From Phymatolithon calcareum (Eukaryota; Rhodophyta; Florideophyceae; Hapalidiales): a DNA stretch of 64,000 bases. Shown here in pieces: positions 32,457-42,649 of the stretch (its first letter is position 1; every line of letters begins with the position of its first letter). The translations under genes and the position numbers were made by a program. The notes below the pieces were generated by a model. The model was not told the DNA's origin and ran no database searches. It saw nothing but the letters and a program-made list of their open reading frames with translations. Location of the stretch: positions 682,001 to 746,000 of the forward strand of contig OZ345382.1 of the NCBI GenBank assembly GCA_977006965.1, read 5' to 3'.

Positions 32457-33060
32457 TCATGGCTACAACAATGGCTTTACATTATCCGGCTCCAAGCAGT
32501 TGTGAACAATCGGAGAAAGCGGTCTCAGTGTCCGGGCTCGCTCACGATCCCTGCGGCCGTCAGAGCCGCCGACTCAGGGACGGAGGGAGTCCTCACAGGA
32601 GACCGCGCATGGCTCCAAGTTCTCTTGCTGAGAGTACCCTCCAGCAGGTCCTATCTCTCTGCGGAAACACAGTGAGTGTGACTCTTTTCGTTAATGTCTG
32701 GTGTCGTGTGCTTAAAAGTCCGATGTCTCCAACTATACTGCACATGAGTGCACATTTAAAGCAATGGTCAGCAAGTTAAGATTTTGAGTATCAATTTCAA
32801 CCGCCATCTTCCTGATGTGAGAGCAACAATGTCAACAAAGGTGGTTGAAGCTGCAGGTCGTGCCTTCATGGGACACGTGGAAGAAACTTGTTACAGTACA
32901 ATTCAAAATGTCAACGATGAAAGTCAAAAATGCTTTGCGCCTCTTTGGTGACCTTGCGTTTCTTAGCCACGGCAACGACAGGATACGTAGGCCTGAGACC
33001 CTGACAATGACACCGAGATCCGCGTGCGTCGCCTGGACGACGGCTCGAGAGTGACAGCCG
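32457..33060 (+). other. Possible small two-exon gene
   Basis: ATG 32457 opens about 70 codons to a consensus donor (ACACA then GTGAGT at about 32672); after a plausible intron a frame with FNRHLPDVRATMSTKVVEAA and GHVEETCYSTIQ runs about 45 codons (32795-32945). The second stretch looks protein-like. Splice sites are inferred by eye and the product is unknown. Confidence 0.25.
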
Positions 33061-33224
33061 GAAGAGAAGACAGACGAGCTGTACAAAATTAGGCGTTTAT
33101 GCCGAATTTGAGGTGCGCGAAGGCGCAGTCCGAGCTAATAAAGGAGAAAGAAGCAGGGATCTACAGTGAAGAACAAACTATTTCACGCGCCTGTAAGCGC
33201 GACGACCTGAAAGCCTGGAACCGG

Positions 33225-34754
33225 TCAAATACCACCGCCTTCAGTGAGTTCAAGCTCAGACTCGTAAATGGGCTTGCACACTGGCGATTCTGGGCCAAAA
33301 GTATTTTGTTTGCACGCTGCCACGATAACGGAGTACAGCATGACGCCGGCCAGCGCGAGCACGGTACCAAAGATACTGAGTGCGGTCACGGCTGTCTTGA
33401 AGAAAATGATGGAAACGACAATGACCACCGCGCGTTTAACACAATTTCCGACTGAATGTGTCACAGGGCTCACGCGCTTGAGAATCATGTAGGAACTCAA
33501 CACATCCATGCAACGACAGACGCCGCCAATGGTCAACATACTCCACAACTGCCCCGTCGACATGCCTGTCATGACGGGCGCTGCAGCAGCGGCAAGAAGC
33601 GGCGTGCCCTCCCAGAGCAGCGTGACCGGTGCGAGCAGAAGCATGGCTAGAATGGTCATCGCGGTAAAGAGGTTAATGTTATCGAGCGATGTGAGAGCGC
33701 GCTCGCGTTCCGCCGCGCGTCTCGCAATAACAGGATCCGAAGGTGCACGGTCACCGGCCTCCTTCTGTTGCTTCATAAGTTTTTTGCTGAGAATGTTGCG
33801 GCTTTGAAGCGCGATATTAGAGCCCACCGCGCTGAGAAAGCCGATCCAGTTGAACGAAGCCTCCGTCATGGACGCGAGCGCAACACCGGTGACGATCGGA
33901 AACAAACTGCCAAGAATACCCCATGTCGGGATATCGCCGAGAATGCTGGGAGTTAGCGCGACAGCGAAAAACGGTTCCGTGGCCTTGACGGTATGTGTAA
34001 AAGCCACAGACACCTTACCGAGCGACATATTGGTGAGAAGAAATCCCGCCGCGTGGCAAGCGGCAAGCGGTGCGACTGCGCGTGTTACAGCGGATGAGAA
34101 TGGAGGTGCTTTTTTCACACGTGAGAGCCATAGCATGCCCATTGAAAGAGCACCAACGGCAAATTGCACAAGGGTGCAGGTCAGGGGATAGGGAAAAACC
34201 TTGAGCACCTGTTTGTTGTAAACGTTAAACACAGCGTTGCTGCCATACCATACACCAAAAAGAGCTAGAAGGACAATGGTACCGCCGATACCTTCGTCGA
34301 AACCGGAGAGAAAGCGGGCTCGTGCATTCGATAGACTGAGACGACTAGTTCGTGAAGGACGACGGACAAGTTTACGAGGGATGTAGGAGACGGGCGATGC
34401 GAGTGACCCGTCGTCGACCTGTTGTGCGGCGGCATTGCTGCTCTCCACCGGGATCGCGGCAGTGGCAGCGGGTGCATCCGGAACTATGGAGCTTTTGTTA
34501 TCCGGAATTGATGGGGGGGTATTTGACGGTGAGTCTGGCGGAACACGCGGAACTTCGCGCGGTATGCCCTTATCCCAAGGTGTACCCGGTGCGCTCTGAG
34601 CGCCAAGGGCGGACGCGGCGATGGGGACAAAGCGGCGCGGAACACGGGCAACGCTATGTCGGGTGAGAATAGGATTGGATTGTCGCACCCGAGGTCTGCG
34701 AGCCGGAGTGCCCCAGGTCGGGGCGAGGAAAGCAACTGTACCGGGCAAGTGCAT
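33225..34754 (-). CDS. Plastid phosphoenolpyruvate/phosphate-type translocator
   Basis: 509 residues from ATG 34754, single exon. Residues 1-150 are basic/Ser/Pro rich without membrane spans, as expected of a plastid transit sequence, though long. Residues 155-490 form the drug/metabolite-type fold of the plastid phosphate translocator family: YGSNAVFNVYNKQVLKVFPYP, NMSLGKVSVAFTHTVKATEP (240-261), SMTEASFNWIGF, SRNILSKKLM, and SPVTHSVGNCVKRAVVIV (429-446) with the Lys-Arg pair that binds the phosphate group. The NMSLGKV...EASFNW wording is closest to PPT, antiporters of PEP and phosphate across the inner plastid envelope, but triose- or hexose-phosphate transport is not excluded. Odd: a polar insert of about 25 residues (331-355) before SLDNINLF. 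Confidence 0.9.
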   Translation of the reverse strand: MHLPGTVAFLAPTWGTPARRPRVRQSNPILTRHSVARVPRRFVPIAASALGAQSAPGTPWDKGIPREVPRVPPDSPSNTPPSIPDNKSSIVPDAPAATAAIPVESSNAAAQQVDDGSLASPVSYIPRKLVRRPSRTSRLSLSNARARFLSGFDEGIGGTIVLLALFGVWYGSNAVFNVYNKQVLKVFPYPLTCTLVQFAVGALSMGMLWLSRVKKAPPFSSAVTRAVAPLAACHAAGFLLTNMSLGKVSVAFTHTVKATEPFFAVALTPSILGDIPTWGILGSLFPIVTGVALASMTEASFNWIGFLSAVGSNIALQSRNILSKKLMKQQKEAGDRAPSDPVIARRAAERERALTSLDNINLFTAMTILAMLLLAPVTLLWEGTPLLAAAAAPVMTGMSTGQLWSMLTIGGVCRCMDVLSSYMILKRVSPVTHSVGNCVKRAVVIVVSIIFFKTAVTALSIFGTVLALAGVMLYSVIVAACKQNTFGPESPVCKPIYESELELTEGGGI

Positions 34755-36196
34755 CGCTTGAGGAGCAGTGAATCACAAGATTTACGCGGGTTTGGTTCCT
34801 GTCGGTTTTGCACGGATTGCCTTAACGGCCGATCAGTTCGACGACCACAAGGGGGGATTGGTGCTAATGAGGCATGAGGAAAAGATGTAAAGAGTGATCG
34901 CGTAAGACGAGGTTGGCGGTAATCGAGCGATGTGATGGCAAGAAACGTTGCGAATGCGTTGATGCACGACGCGATGCACTATTCGTGAGATACGCGTGTA
35001 GCAGATCCAATCGCATGTCCGTTTCTACGCTGTTCATGGGTCATATGGTTGCGATTGGTTTAAAACGAGGTGAGCACATTTGCGTAACCTGTACTGTAAT
35101 GCAGACATTACAGAACACGCCTCGTCTTTGTCAAAGCGAACCGCGTTGAGGACCGTTAATTGCAGTCGTCCAACAACTTTTGATTGCATTGCCAGACATC
35201 AATATGGTATTTGCGGATCAAGTCAGAAGTTAATTCCGCATGGCGCCACCTCGGGGCACTAGACAGCTGCGGCGAATTCTCATACGGCATGCACATCAAC
35301 AAACATCGACACTTGAGCGTAGAAAGTAAACTTAAACTGCGATCAAGACTCGCGACATAAAAATACAGTACAATATATCATAAAAGAGGAAGAATACGTC
35401 ATTTTTCAGACACTGATCTTACTTTCAAAGAGAACTGTCCACATTGTTTACGCTGCTTCTTGCTACGTTAACAGCTTAGCGTCCATGGAGAAAGTTTACT
35501 TTCTCCACTTTAATCACTTTCTGGTTTGATTTACATATCAAAGCGAAAAGTGGTTAACAAGCTCTCCAACTGTGCTGTCGTCAGATCTCGACAGAACAGG
35601 ATATGTGATGCCAACGCATTCTTCTGCGTACCTAGTCATGGCAAATACAGTAGGAAAGCAAAAGTACCCGTACTTTTCACAAATTGACCAACCGGTATTG
35701 ATGAGTCTTGTCGCAAGCATCGCTCATGATGAGCGATAAGAGGTTTGCAGTCCGATATCGGATGGCCAATTTTTGTCCTAAAAGTCTATGTAAGAACACC
35801 TTAGTGTAGACTTCCACTACGGTCCTTGCCCGCACATCCGTGCATTCCATGCATGATTTCCTAGCAAAAGAACACCAACGTGTTTCTCCCGTGCACCCAC
35901 TGGCTATCTATTCCGTCACTTCCCACAGAGTCTCGGGCACTTGATCACGCGCTCAGAGACCTGTCGGTCCTCGTGAAAAAACTACTGTATTGCATTTACA
36001 GTAGAACAAGAAGAAACCAAATTGCAATCTGAACGCGGTTCACATATTCCAAAATACCCCATTTCTACTCCTTTGCTTGTTTCCTTGCAGGGAATCAAGC
36101 AACGGAGTAGAAATGGAAGCAATTGAATATAACTCATTGACAGGCATCTTATTAGATTTAAATACAGTACTGTAGACAATGAGATCTTTTTTTTAC
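34755..36196. other. Gene-poor region with small inverted repeats
   Basis: No coding frame recognised. Inverted repeats: TGGAGAAAGT-TT-ACTTTCTCCA (35486-35507), CTACTGTA-7-TACAGTAG (about 35982-36004) and a long hairpin at 36059-36116 listed separately. The promoter of the translocator must lie in the first few hundred bases, but I see no clear TATA box. Confidence 0.5.
36059..36116. repeat. 58-nt hairpin, 21-bp arms
   Basis: Arms 36059-36079 and 36096-36116 pair at 20 of 21 positions around a 16-nt loop. Short, isolated, no flanking duplication. Could be a small RNA precursor or a transposon scar. Confidence 0.8.
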
Positions 36197-36232
36197 ACGT
36201 CAGTTTATTTTTTTAAAAAAATAAACTGACGT
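36197..36232. repeat. 36-bp perfect palindrome
   Basis: ACGTCAGTTTATTTTTTT followed directly by its exact reverse complement, no spacer. It looks like two abutting 18-bp terminal repeats. Confidence 0.95.
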
Positions 36233-37563
36233 CCATTCATCGACCCATCCATACATTCATTAACATGTTGTTTCTCTGTGTGGTATCATAATTCTTCCTA
36301 GGCATTAAGTAAGCTTTTTCCTAGCCTGAGTTAATAAATGCTAATCTCAAACAACGTGAAGAAGACACCTCTTACCTTTGCTTTCCGCAAGAATATGCAA
36401 TACGAAGTGCAAAAGCTGGGAACTCCTAATGTAGCGCTTAATCTCAAACATCTGATCATTTCAGAGCGGAATGAAAAAGAACACGATGCGTCTGCCCTTC
36501 GCTCTAAACAGAGAGACTTATGAATAGATCAATCTAGACGGGTTTCTTGGAACCACAGACGTGAGTATCCTCGTGTTCTAAATATAGCAGTTGAAATTTG
36601 ATCTGTCTGTTCCTATGGATGGGGGCCCTGTTGCCTCTGTGGCGTTGTCGAATCTATTTTCAGTTCCTCTGCTTCTTCTGTGATCTCTTCTCATGACAAT
36701 TTCTCTTCTGCGATGCAATAGAACATCTTTGTAGTAGTGATGGTGTGCAGCAAGGACGTTCCGATGCACTATTTAGAACAGAGATCTTCCTGTCCTCAAA
36801 TGTACACATTATCGCGCAGCACAGGATCCCCTCGTTTGCTGAGAGGGGAGGCTTTCCGCCGGGGCGTTCAGGAGGTACGGAAGGCGCTCGATCTTTTGGT
36901 TTCTCCACTCCAAATTGTGCGACGTGCCCCACCGAAACGTACAAATAGTTCTCAATATCGCACAGGACAGAACAGAAGGGAGAAAACTTTGACCTTCGAA
37001 GCACTGCTAACCTCAATTGGTTAAAAGCAGAGTACAATACATTACAATATTTAGAACAGCTTCACAATTTAAACTCTCTTCCTTTGCCATCGACTGTACT
37101 ATGCGTGAGAGTCCAGGATTGCATGTCCGTTACATGTCAAGCATACCGACACCGGTCAGCATTCCTCAGGTCAGTCGCTCATGTTTTGTCTAGTCGATAT
37201 TCTGTAGAAGAAGAGCAGGGGAAAGTAAGGTGAAGAGCTACTCAGCTTACATGACGATAGTCATACGTCTGAGCTTTCACTTCGAGACAGTGAATTTACA
37301 CAGCTGGGCACGACCCCTAGTGTCTATTTTATGGGATTTCTTCCTCAACTGAGGACATCATATTTCTCATATATTTAGCGAGTTTTTCTCGCTTTAACAG
37401 TGAAACGTTATTCGCTCAGGACATTAAGCCCAGAGATCATCTCTACGTGTCGGGCAAAGCAGTTCCTACCCATGAATATATCATAAATATGAAGAGGAGC
37501 ACTGTCAAGCCTTGTGTAGGACGAAAAACAAGCCTCCTCTTCATACATTTGCAAACATGGTAT
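36233..37563. other. No gene recognised; one transposon terminus
   Basis: Overlapping short ORFs on both strands (for example 36660-37037 minus) without motifs. A piggyBac-family end is visible at 37317-37355: CCTAGTGTCTATTTTATGGG then TCCTCAACTGAGGA. Confidence 0.45.
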
Positions 37564-37918
37564 CAGGGGATTGTTATGGGGGGAGTAACACTGATTTTTT
37601 TTGTTTCAAAACTTGTCTGCAAAAGCATGACATTGATATGCCGGCAAAAATTATGAGTTCAGGCTGTATCAATAACAACTCTTGTTTACAGAATATTTCT
37701 ATTGTTTTTCACCACAAAATCGAATACTGCAACGAGAGCGACCGCTACATTGGCAACTCCCAATGTTCCGGGAACGAGGGCCATATTTTCAGCTTTCATT
37801 CTCCTTTTTATGAAGCAATTAATCCCTGCAAAATTATATCAAACACACACTATAGACGCAAATCCAAAAAATCGGTATGATAACGGGTTCGTGTTACTCC
37901 CCCCATAACACTCCCCTG
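37564..37918. mobile_element. 355-bp MITE with 28-bp TIRs
   Basis: Left terminus 37564-37591 (CAGGGGATTGTTATGGGGGG...) matches the reverse complement of 37891-37918 at 27 of 28 positions. A direct duplication ATGGTAT flanks it (37557-37563 and 37919-37925). No coding capacity. CAGGGG termini with a 7-8 bp duplication point to the hAT superfamily, though only 7 bp match. Confidence 0.92.
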
Positions 37919-37925
37919 ATGGTAT

Positions 37926-38599
37926 CTATTTTGCGAGGTATAAGGGGTGCACACCCCACCGACAGTGTTCTATTTCCCTTTTGTGGGCGTTAGATGAGCA
38001 CTAACACCGCTACCAGATACGCATATGCTCTCCGCAGAAGCGGAGCGGCGTTGAGCGTACTGCAGTACGAGTCGTATGAGTTGCCGATCAGCTGCGGCGT
38101 CCGTTCTGAGATCATCTTTTTCCAGTGAACGGGTGCGCTTCAGTGTACAGCGATCCCCTATCAAGGCCGTTTGCCCTAAATGACCAATCTTATATGCGCA
38201 AGTTCTTCTCCGCAACAATGCTTCATTGCCTACATCGAGTACGTTTGGTAATTTGAAGGTATTCAGAATAATAAGGATCACACACTCCGGATTCGGGCAC
38301 GGACAGCGCAACGCCGGCAGATCCATCGACCAACTGACGCCAGCGCATGCGACGGGACGGATTTCCTGTCAGGGTTCTGGATGTCGTCGAAATAAAGTGT
38401 AACCAGTGGGAGGTGTTTTGCTCAAAAGCGCTGTTGTCTTTAGTTGATGGTTACTTCATGCTGAAGTTGTTGCTTCGTTCAAGAACTCTCTGCTAGAGAA
38501 GGCTATCTTGCTTAAGTAATTATGCACTGTCGGTGAAATGATTAGATTAGAATCGGTCATTGTCAGTATGAGTTAACTTTATAAACAGCAAGTGAACGT
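37926..38599. other. No gene recognised
   Basis: Short ORFs only; possible 3' part of the transposon fragment that follows on the minus strand. Confidence 0.4.
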
Positions 38600-39860
38600 A
38601 CAGTGAACGATTAGTCATCGGACTAACACACAGTGTACGGCATTTAAACCTTCCTTTGTTACGTAAAGTACCGTCGGTCTTGGTCTGACAATATGACAGT
38701 CGTCAATAATGGACTGACGTTCCGGCACTTCCGCGCTATGGCGACATATGAAGCCCTCTCGGTAAGGAAACCAATGAGGTATAATATCCCTCCTGATTTT
38801 ACAACTCCGATGAGTTTTAGGCCCATTTGACGGAGTATCTCCGCCGTCTCGACACTTGCAAAATAAGAGTCCGCGCAAACAACGGAAACTGACTATATTC
38901 ATGTATCCGTGCGCCAATTCTCCCTTGAGTGCCCTGATCTGCTCCTCATTTGTTGCTGCAAATTACAAATGGAGCTTTATTCCACTTCGTCTGCATGCCA
39001 AGTTTTGAATCCCACAGTTATTTTCCGGTTTCCGATCATTCGCCACATAGTGAAAAATTCCAATGGCAGGGCAATGAACACCCTGGCCGTACCACCAAGC
39101 GTAGTATCAGGGATGCGAACAGGGGCAATAAGATAGACGGTTCTTGCAACTCCTCGTTCCAAGACTCTTGCAATGCGTACTCCAGTGAGCCAGGAACAGG
39201 GCGACAAGAGCTTCTATGATTTCCAGGAGGGGTCGAAACAGCATGTCAATCGTCTTGGACTGGAGTACGTGTATAGGAATGCTCGCTATCCTCCATTTGT
39301 CCGGGTTTGCACTGTAAGCATATTCAGATGTTAAACGAGTCATTGCATCTTCTTCCCGACGGCGACTTGGACGGACTTGATATGCCGCTGAAACGTCTCC
39401 GGAAGATTCCCAGCCTTAACTCTGACAAGCTTGACGGTCTTCACTTTAGTTTTTCCTCTGGATTGTTAATACGATGACCATTAATTTGTCCAACAAGAAC
39501 TTCCAGAACGGTCCCATTCAGTGTTTAGGATTTTGCAAAGAGCCCTAAAGTGTGCAGCACTCTGCTGGAGTTGTGACTGCAGTTTCTTTGGCGTGAACGG
39601 GAGGACCGACGTGTCGGCGAGTGTCCTTTTCCTGAGCCATCGCGACACAGTTTCCTCTGTGTGTATAATTGAATTTTGCTCGCTGTGTTCCCAAAACCTC
39701 TTATCTCGGGGAAGTTTCGGCTTCCGAGTATGGAAGGAAGGGCGGACGTTCTGCGTGCAGCGCCAAAAAAGGGTGCCTCATAATTTTTGTTTACTTTAAT
39801 GATCTTTGAAATGTGCCTCAATTGAGGACGTCCGAACAATAGACGGGGAAGAGGGTTTAG
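38600..39860 (-). pseudogene. piggyBac-type transposase, copy 4 (with DDE core piece)
   Basis: Reading leftwards: terminal palindrome CCTCAATTGAGGA (39816-39828), then N-terminal sequence related to copies 1-3 (KDTRRHVGPPVHAKET-like, 39680-39600; LNGTVLEVLVGQINGH, about 39500), then the catalytic part: FTMWRMIGNRKITVGF (about 39050) and VVCADSYFASVETAEILRQM, LKLIGVVKSGGI (38890-38790). The D-S-Y-F-x-S-x-x-x-A-x-x-L...G-x-x-x-I-G-V-V-K block is characteristic of the piggyBac-type DDE domain. Stops and shifts throughout. Confidence 0.7.
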
Positions 39861-40126
39861 AGGAGAGGCTGACCCGACAGAAAGGACCAAAAACGATTCG
39901 AGACAAGTTTCATACACGGGCGCGGGCGCCCGTGCCCGCGCCGGCGCAAGTGGCCGCAGCGATCGAGCTGCACAAAGCGCTTATTTCGGCCGTAATACCG
40001 CCGCAAATGGCTGGCGCGATCGCGAACGCTTCCGCCTGGGGCTCGGCGATTCGAGAAGTCGCCACTCGCGAAATGCCAGACTCAACCTCGCCGTCGTCAC
40101 ATTCCGAAGAAATATTGCGAATTTAA
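39806..40126 (+). other. ORF entering a GC-rich island of unknown origin
   Basis: 106 codons; the first 35 overlap the transposon terminus, but from about 39914 the sequence turns sharply GC-rich and reads RAPVPAPAQVAAAIELHKAL and IPPQMAGAIANASAWGSAI, a helical Ala-rich protein-like stretch ending at 40126. Composition differs from both flanks. It could be a captured host or foreign gene piece. Not recognised. Confidence 0.35.
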
Positions 40127-40149
40127 GCGGAAAGCTTCCTCCGCTGCTA

Positions 40150-40556
40150 CCGTCCATTGTGTAGTCCGTAAAAACCTACCCCCTTCCATAGGCGGTGAGA
40201 AACGATTGGATCCTAGACCATCCCATATTTCTTTTGCGGTTCGCTGCGGGCGTCCCTGCTACCAGACGTCGTATCTTACGTGACCTCTTCTGAACTTCTC
40301 GTGCCTTGACCTCAGAACAGACCTTTGTTTTCCATGGACTCGATCATGGTCTTGCTGCCATCATTACACTGTTTTCTTCAGGTGGATGATTGAATTTTAC
40401 TCCCTGTGCTCCCAAAAATCCTTTTATAAGGCAAGTTGTGACGTTCGAGTGCAGAAGGAGGGTGGCCTTTCTGTGTGTGCTGCCAAAAAAGTGTTCTGCA
40501 TTATTTTCGTTTACTGTAATGAACTTTGAAATGTTGCCTCTATTGAGGACGTCCGT
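40150..40556 (-). mobile_element. piggyBac-type terminus, copy 5 (5' end only)
   Basis: 40375-40556 is a direct repeat of 39655-39840 (shared blocks AATTGAATTTT.CTC, GCCAAAAAAG, GTTTACT.TAATGA.CTTTGAAATG and the palindrome-GACGTCCG). Its outer end AGACAC is followed by TTAA (40557-40560 region), the target preferred by piggyBac elements. Coding part is missing. Confidence 0.5.
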
Positions 40557-41385
40557 ATAGTAGACACTTAATCAGCTCTGTGACCGTAGTCTCTTTTCGC
40601 GCGATTCGTTTCAGCTTCGCGGACGTCCATGCTGCTATTTTTCGAAGGTGACCTTGCGGAAACATGGTCATAAAGCAATCATAGGGCGTGTGATGCCCAA
40701 TACCACCATTTTCCGATATAAAATCTCCATGTGGAGTGCGAACTGTCCAGAACTGACGTGGAATTCGTCCCCCAATCGGGCATAGAACTTGTCGCTCGTA
40801 CCATGGCACCCCATGAGCAATAACGTTGGGTTCGCGGTCGGGTGTGATGACATCTACTTCCTCTTCCGACACCTGGTCCCAAGAGCCTTGCATGGCGTAG
40901 GCGAGAGTGCCTGGTATAGGGCGTCCATAGCTTCTGAGGGTTGTATCGAAGCTTGTGTGCCGTTTTGGAGAGCTTGTGGTTGCGACTGGGGACAATAAAC
41001 TGGCATTTGGCGAAGAAGACGGACGACCACGAGTACTGTAAGCCGGATTTTGTGGTGCAGAGTTCTGCGTGCTGGGACTTGATACAAGCATTCGAGAGGA
41101 CGGAGAACCTTCGTCAACCTTTCCTGCCTTGATGTTAACAATCTTGAGTGTCTTAATCTTAGTTTTCTCAGTCGGTTTCTGAACTAGGACCCATTTCACG
41201 CGAAGCGATGTGCTTGCGCGACCATTGATTTCATTCAATAGTACCTCTAGAACTGTGCCGTTCACCTTTTTTGACTTGGAAAAGGCTCCATAGAGCCTGC
41301 AACACTCTGCGAGACTGGTCACTGATGTTGCCTTAGTGTGTACGGACGCGCCGACCACTCGGCGCGGGTCTTTTTCTCGTGACAT
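40540..41385 (-). CDS. piggyBac-type transposase N-terminal half, copy 2 (truncated)
   Basis: 281 codons from ATG 41385 (MSREKDPRRVVGA...) to 40540. The region to about residue 95 (VNGTVLEVLLNEINGRAS, VKWVLVQKPTEKTKIKTL) may be a small barrel domain; a Ser/Pro linker follows; then HGVPWYERQVLCPIGGRIPRQF and TPYDCFMTMFPQGHLRKIA with ETTVTELIKCL. T-P-x-D-x-F-x-x-x-F-P...T...E-L-x-K-x-L is the start of the piggyBac transposase domain (there T-P-L-D-F-F...E-T-N...E...F-L-G). The frame is long and clean but is cut off by the copy-5 terminus before the catalytic residues. Confidence 0.6.
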   Translation of the reverse strand: MSREKDPRRVVGASVHTKATSVTSLAECCRLYGAFSKSKKVNGTVLEVLLNEINGRASTSLRVKWVLVQKPTEKTKIKTLKIVNIKAGKVDEGSPSSRMLVSSPSTQNSAPQNPAYSTRGRPSSSPNASLLSPVATTSSPKRHTSFDTTLRSYGRPIPGTLAYAMQGSWDQVSEEEVDVITPDREPNVIAHGVPWYERQVLCPIGGRIPRQFWTVRTPHGDFISENGGIGHHTPYDCFMTMFPQGHLRKIAAWTSAKLKRIARKETTVTELIKCLLYGRPQ

Positions 41386-41539
41386 GGCAGGTCCGCTTCT
41401 TCTAACTGAAAATTGTAATTTCGTTCCTACCGCCGAACGACGCCCATTTAAGGCCGTAGTTTGGGTACTCCTCAGGCAGAACACAAGCCCGCCTTCCCAA
41501 AGTTGGCGCGAACTTTCTGTTTCGCATTCTTTCTACATA

Positions 41540-41680
41540 CTTTTTTGAGCTTTCAAAAAGCCCCTCAATTGAGGGATTTATCCTCAATTGAGGTGGTTAG
41601 TAAACTAGACACTAGTGTCTATGTGCCGGGATTTTTTCCTCAATTGAGGACACATTTTTCCTCAATTGAGGACTGAAAAT
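41540..41680. repeat. Two transposon ends meeting at a palindrome
   Basis: Four copies of the CCTCAATTGAGG palindrome (41562-41575, 41581-41593, 41637-41650, 41659-41672) surround TAGACACTAGTGTCTA (41606-41621), itself a perfect palindrome. Left of its centre lies the 5' end of copy 2, right of it the 3' end of copy 3. Confidence 0.85.
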
Positions 41681-41703
41681 GATTTAAGTTTTGGAAACGA
41701 AAG

Positions 41704-42071
41704 CTAGGCACTATCAGGCTCGTTAAAAGCGTGAAGCTCAAGGAAGTCTTCAACGTGGTTAGCGAAACAGTTCCTGCCAGTAGAAGCGCCACAAATATAT
41801 AGTGTGGCATTTTCACGCCTATTCGAATATGAGCACAAGAGGGACTTCGTCTTGAATTTCCCAACTAGCAGTTGTTTTGAACAGCACAAGTAGTCACTAC
41901 GATATCCTGAGTCCTCCTTTTCTTTTTCTTGGGAGTTAAGAGGGTTCTAACACCGCTCGCGAATGCAAATATACGTTCTTTAGCGACGAAACGTCGACGA
42001 GTAATGCGCGTGGCAAATGTGTTACAGATGAGTTGCTCGAACATCACTTGACAATACCTTCGCTGCTTCAT
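41704..42071 (-). pseudogene. piggyBac-type transposase Cys-rich tail, copy 3
   Basis: Matches 28841-29230: FAFASGVRTLLTPKKKKRRT against FAFESCAASHFTPKKKKRMT, then the IYLWRFYWQELFR region corresponds to IYICGTSTGKNCF after a frame change. Degraded. Confidence 0.55.
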
Positions 42072-42171
42072 GTGCTGCTGACCCTCTGCACGGGCACCTG
42101 AGAATAAAAGTCACCTAACAATCACGCAAATTGCCAGAAGAGTTGATGACTCCTATGAACTATAGTCGCAC

Positions 42172-42639
42172 TTGTTGAAGATGCAGGATTATCGCACTTC
42201 TTTCACTCGCCGAGTGCTGTATCTCTCAACCGTTCTCCGGTTAGTGACCTCCGTTCCCATACCAACGGGATATGGACTCACGGAAGCATCTCAGGTCCGA
42301 CGGAGGCACAGTGCGCTTTCTGGGGTCAGAAATGGCATCGACAAAATCTTGACCGAGCGACCAGCGGTGCTGCGCAGACTACATGTTCCACTTGGTTGCG
42401 CAGTGAATGATATTCACTGGAAATGTTCGGCGAGCGGCATACCAGTCTTTGAAGAAGAAGGAGAGTTGAGATACTTAATTGGCCTTGTTGCCCTCCAAAA
42501 ATTGCTCTCGGCGCTGAGCTCAACTCTTGTCATGAGGATAATTATTCCGAAAAACTCAATCATCTCTGTCAATGTAGTCTACTGTTGTCCAATTATTCTC
42601 AGCTTAGCGAACGCCAGAGCAGAAAAATTTCCCATGTGA
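42172..42639 (+). other. Antisense ORF conserved with 27534-27854
   Basis: 155 codons, open, opposite to the transposase strand and lying between its N- and C-terminal pieces, just as in copy 1. Contains ILTERPAVLRRLHVPLGC and GIPVFEEEGELRYLIGLV. No family recognised; see copy 1 entry for the two readings. Confidence 0.35.
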
Positions 42640-42649
42640 ACTTGGGGAA

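Noticed and set aside
33099-33455. 118-codon plus-strand ORF
   Set aside because: Largely antisense to the 3' end of the translocator gene, no family features.
36660-37037. 125-codon minus-strand ORF
   Set aside because: Starts with TTG, overlaps an equally long ORF on the other strand, and has no recognisable motif.
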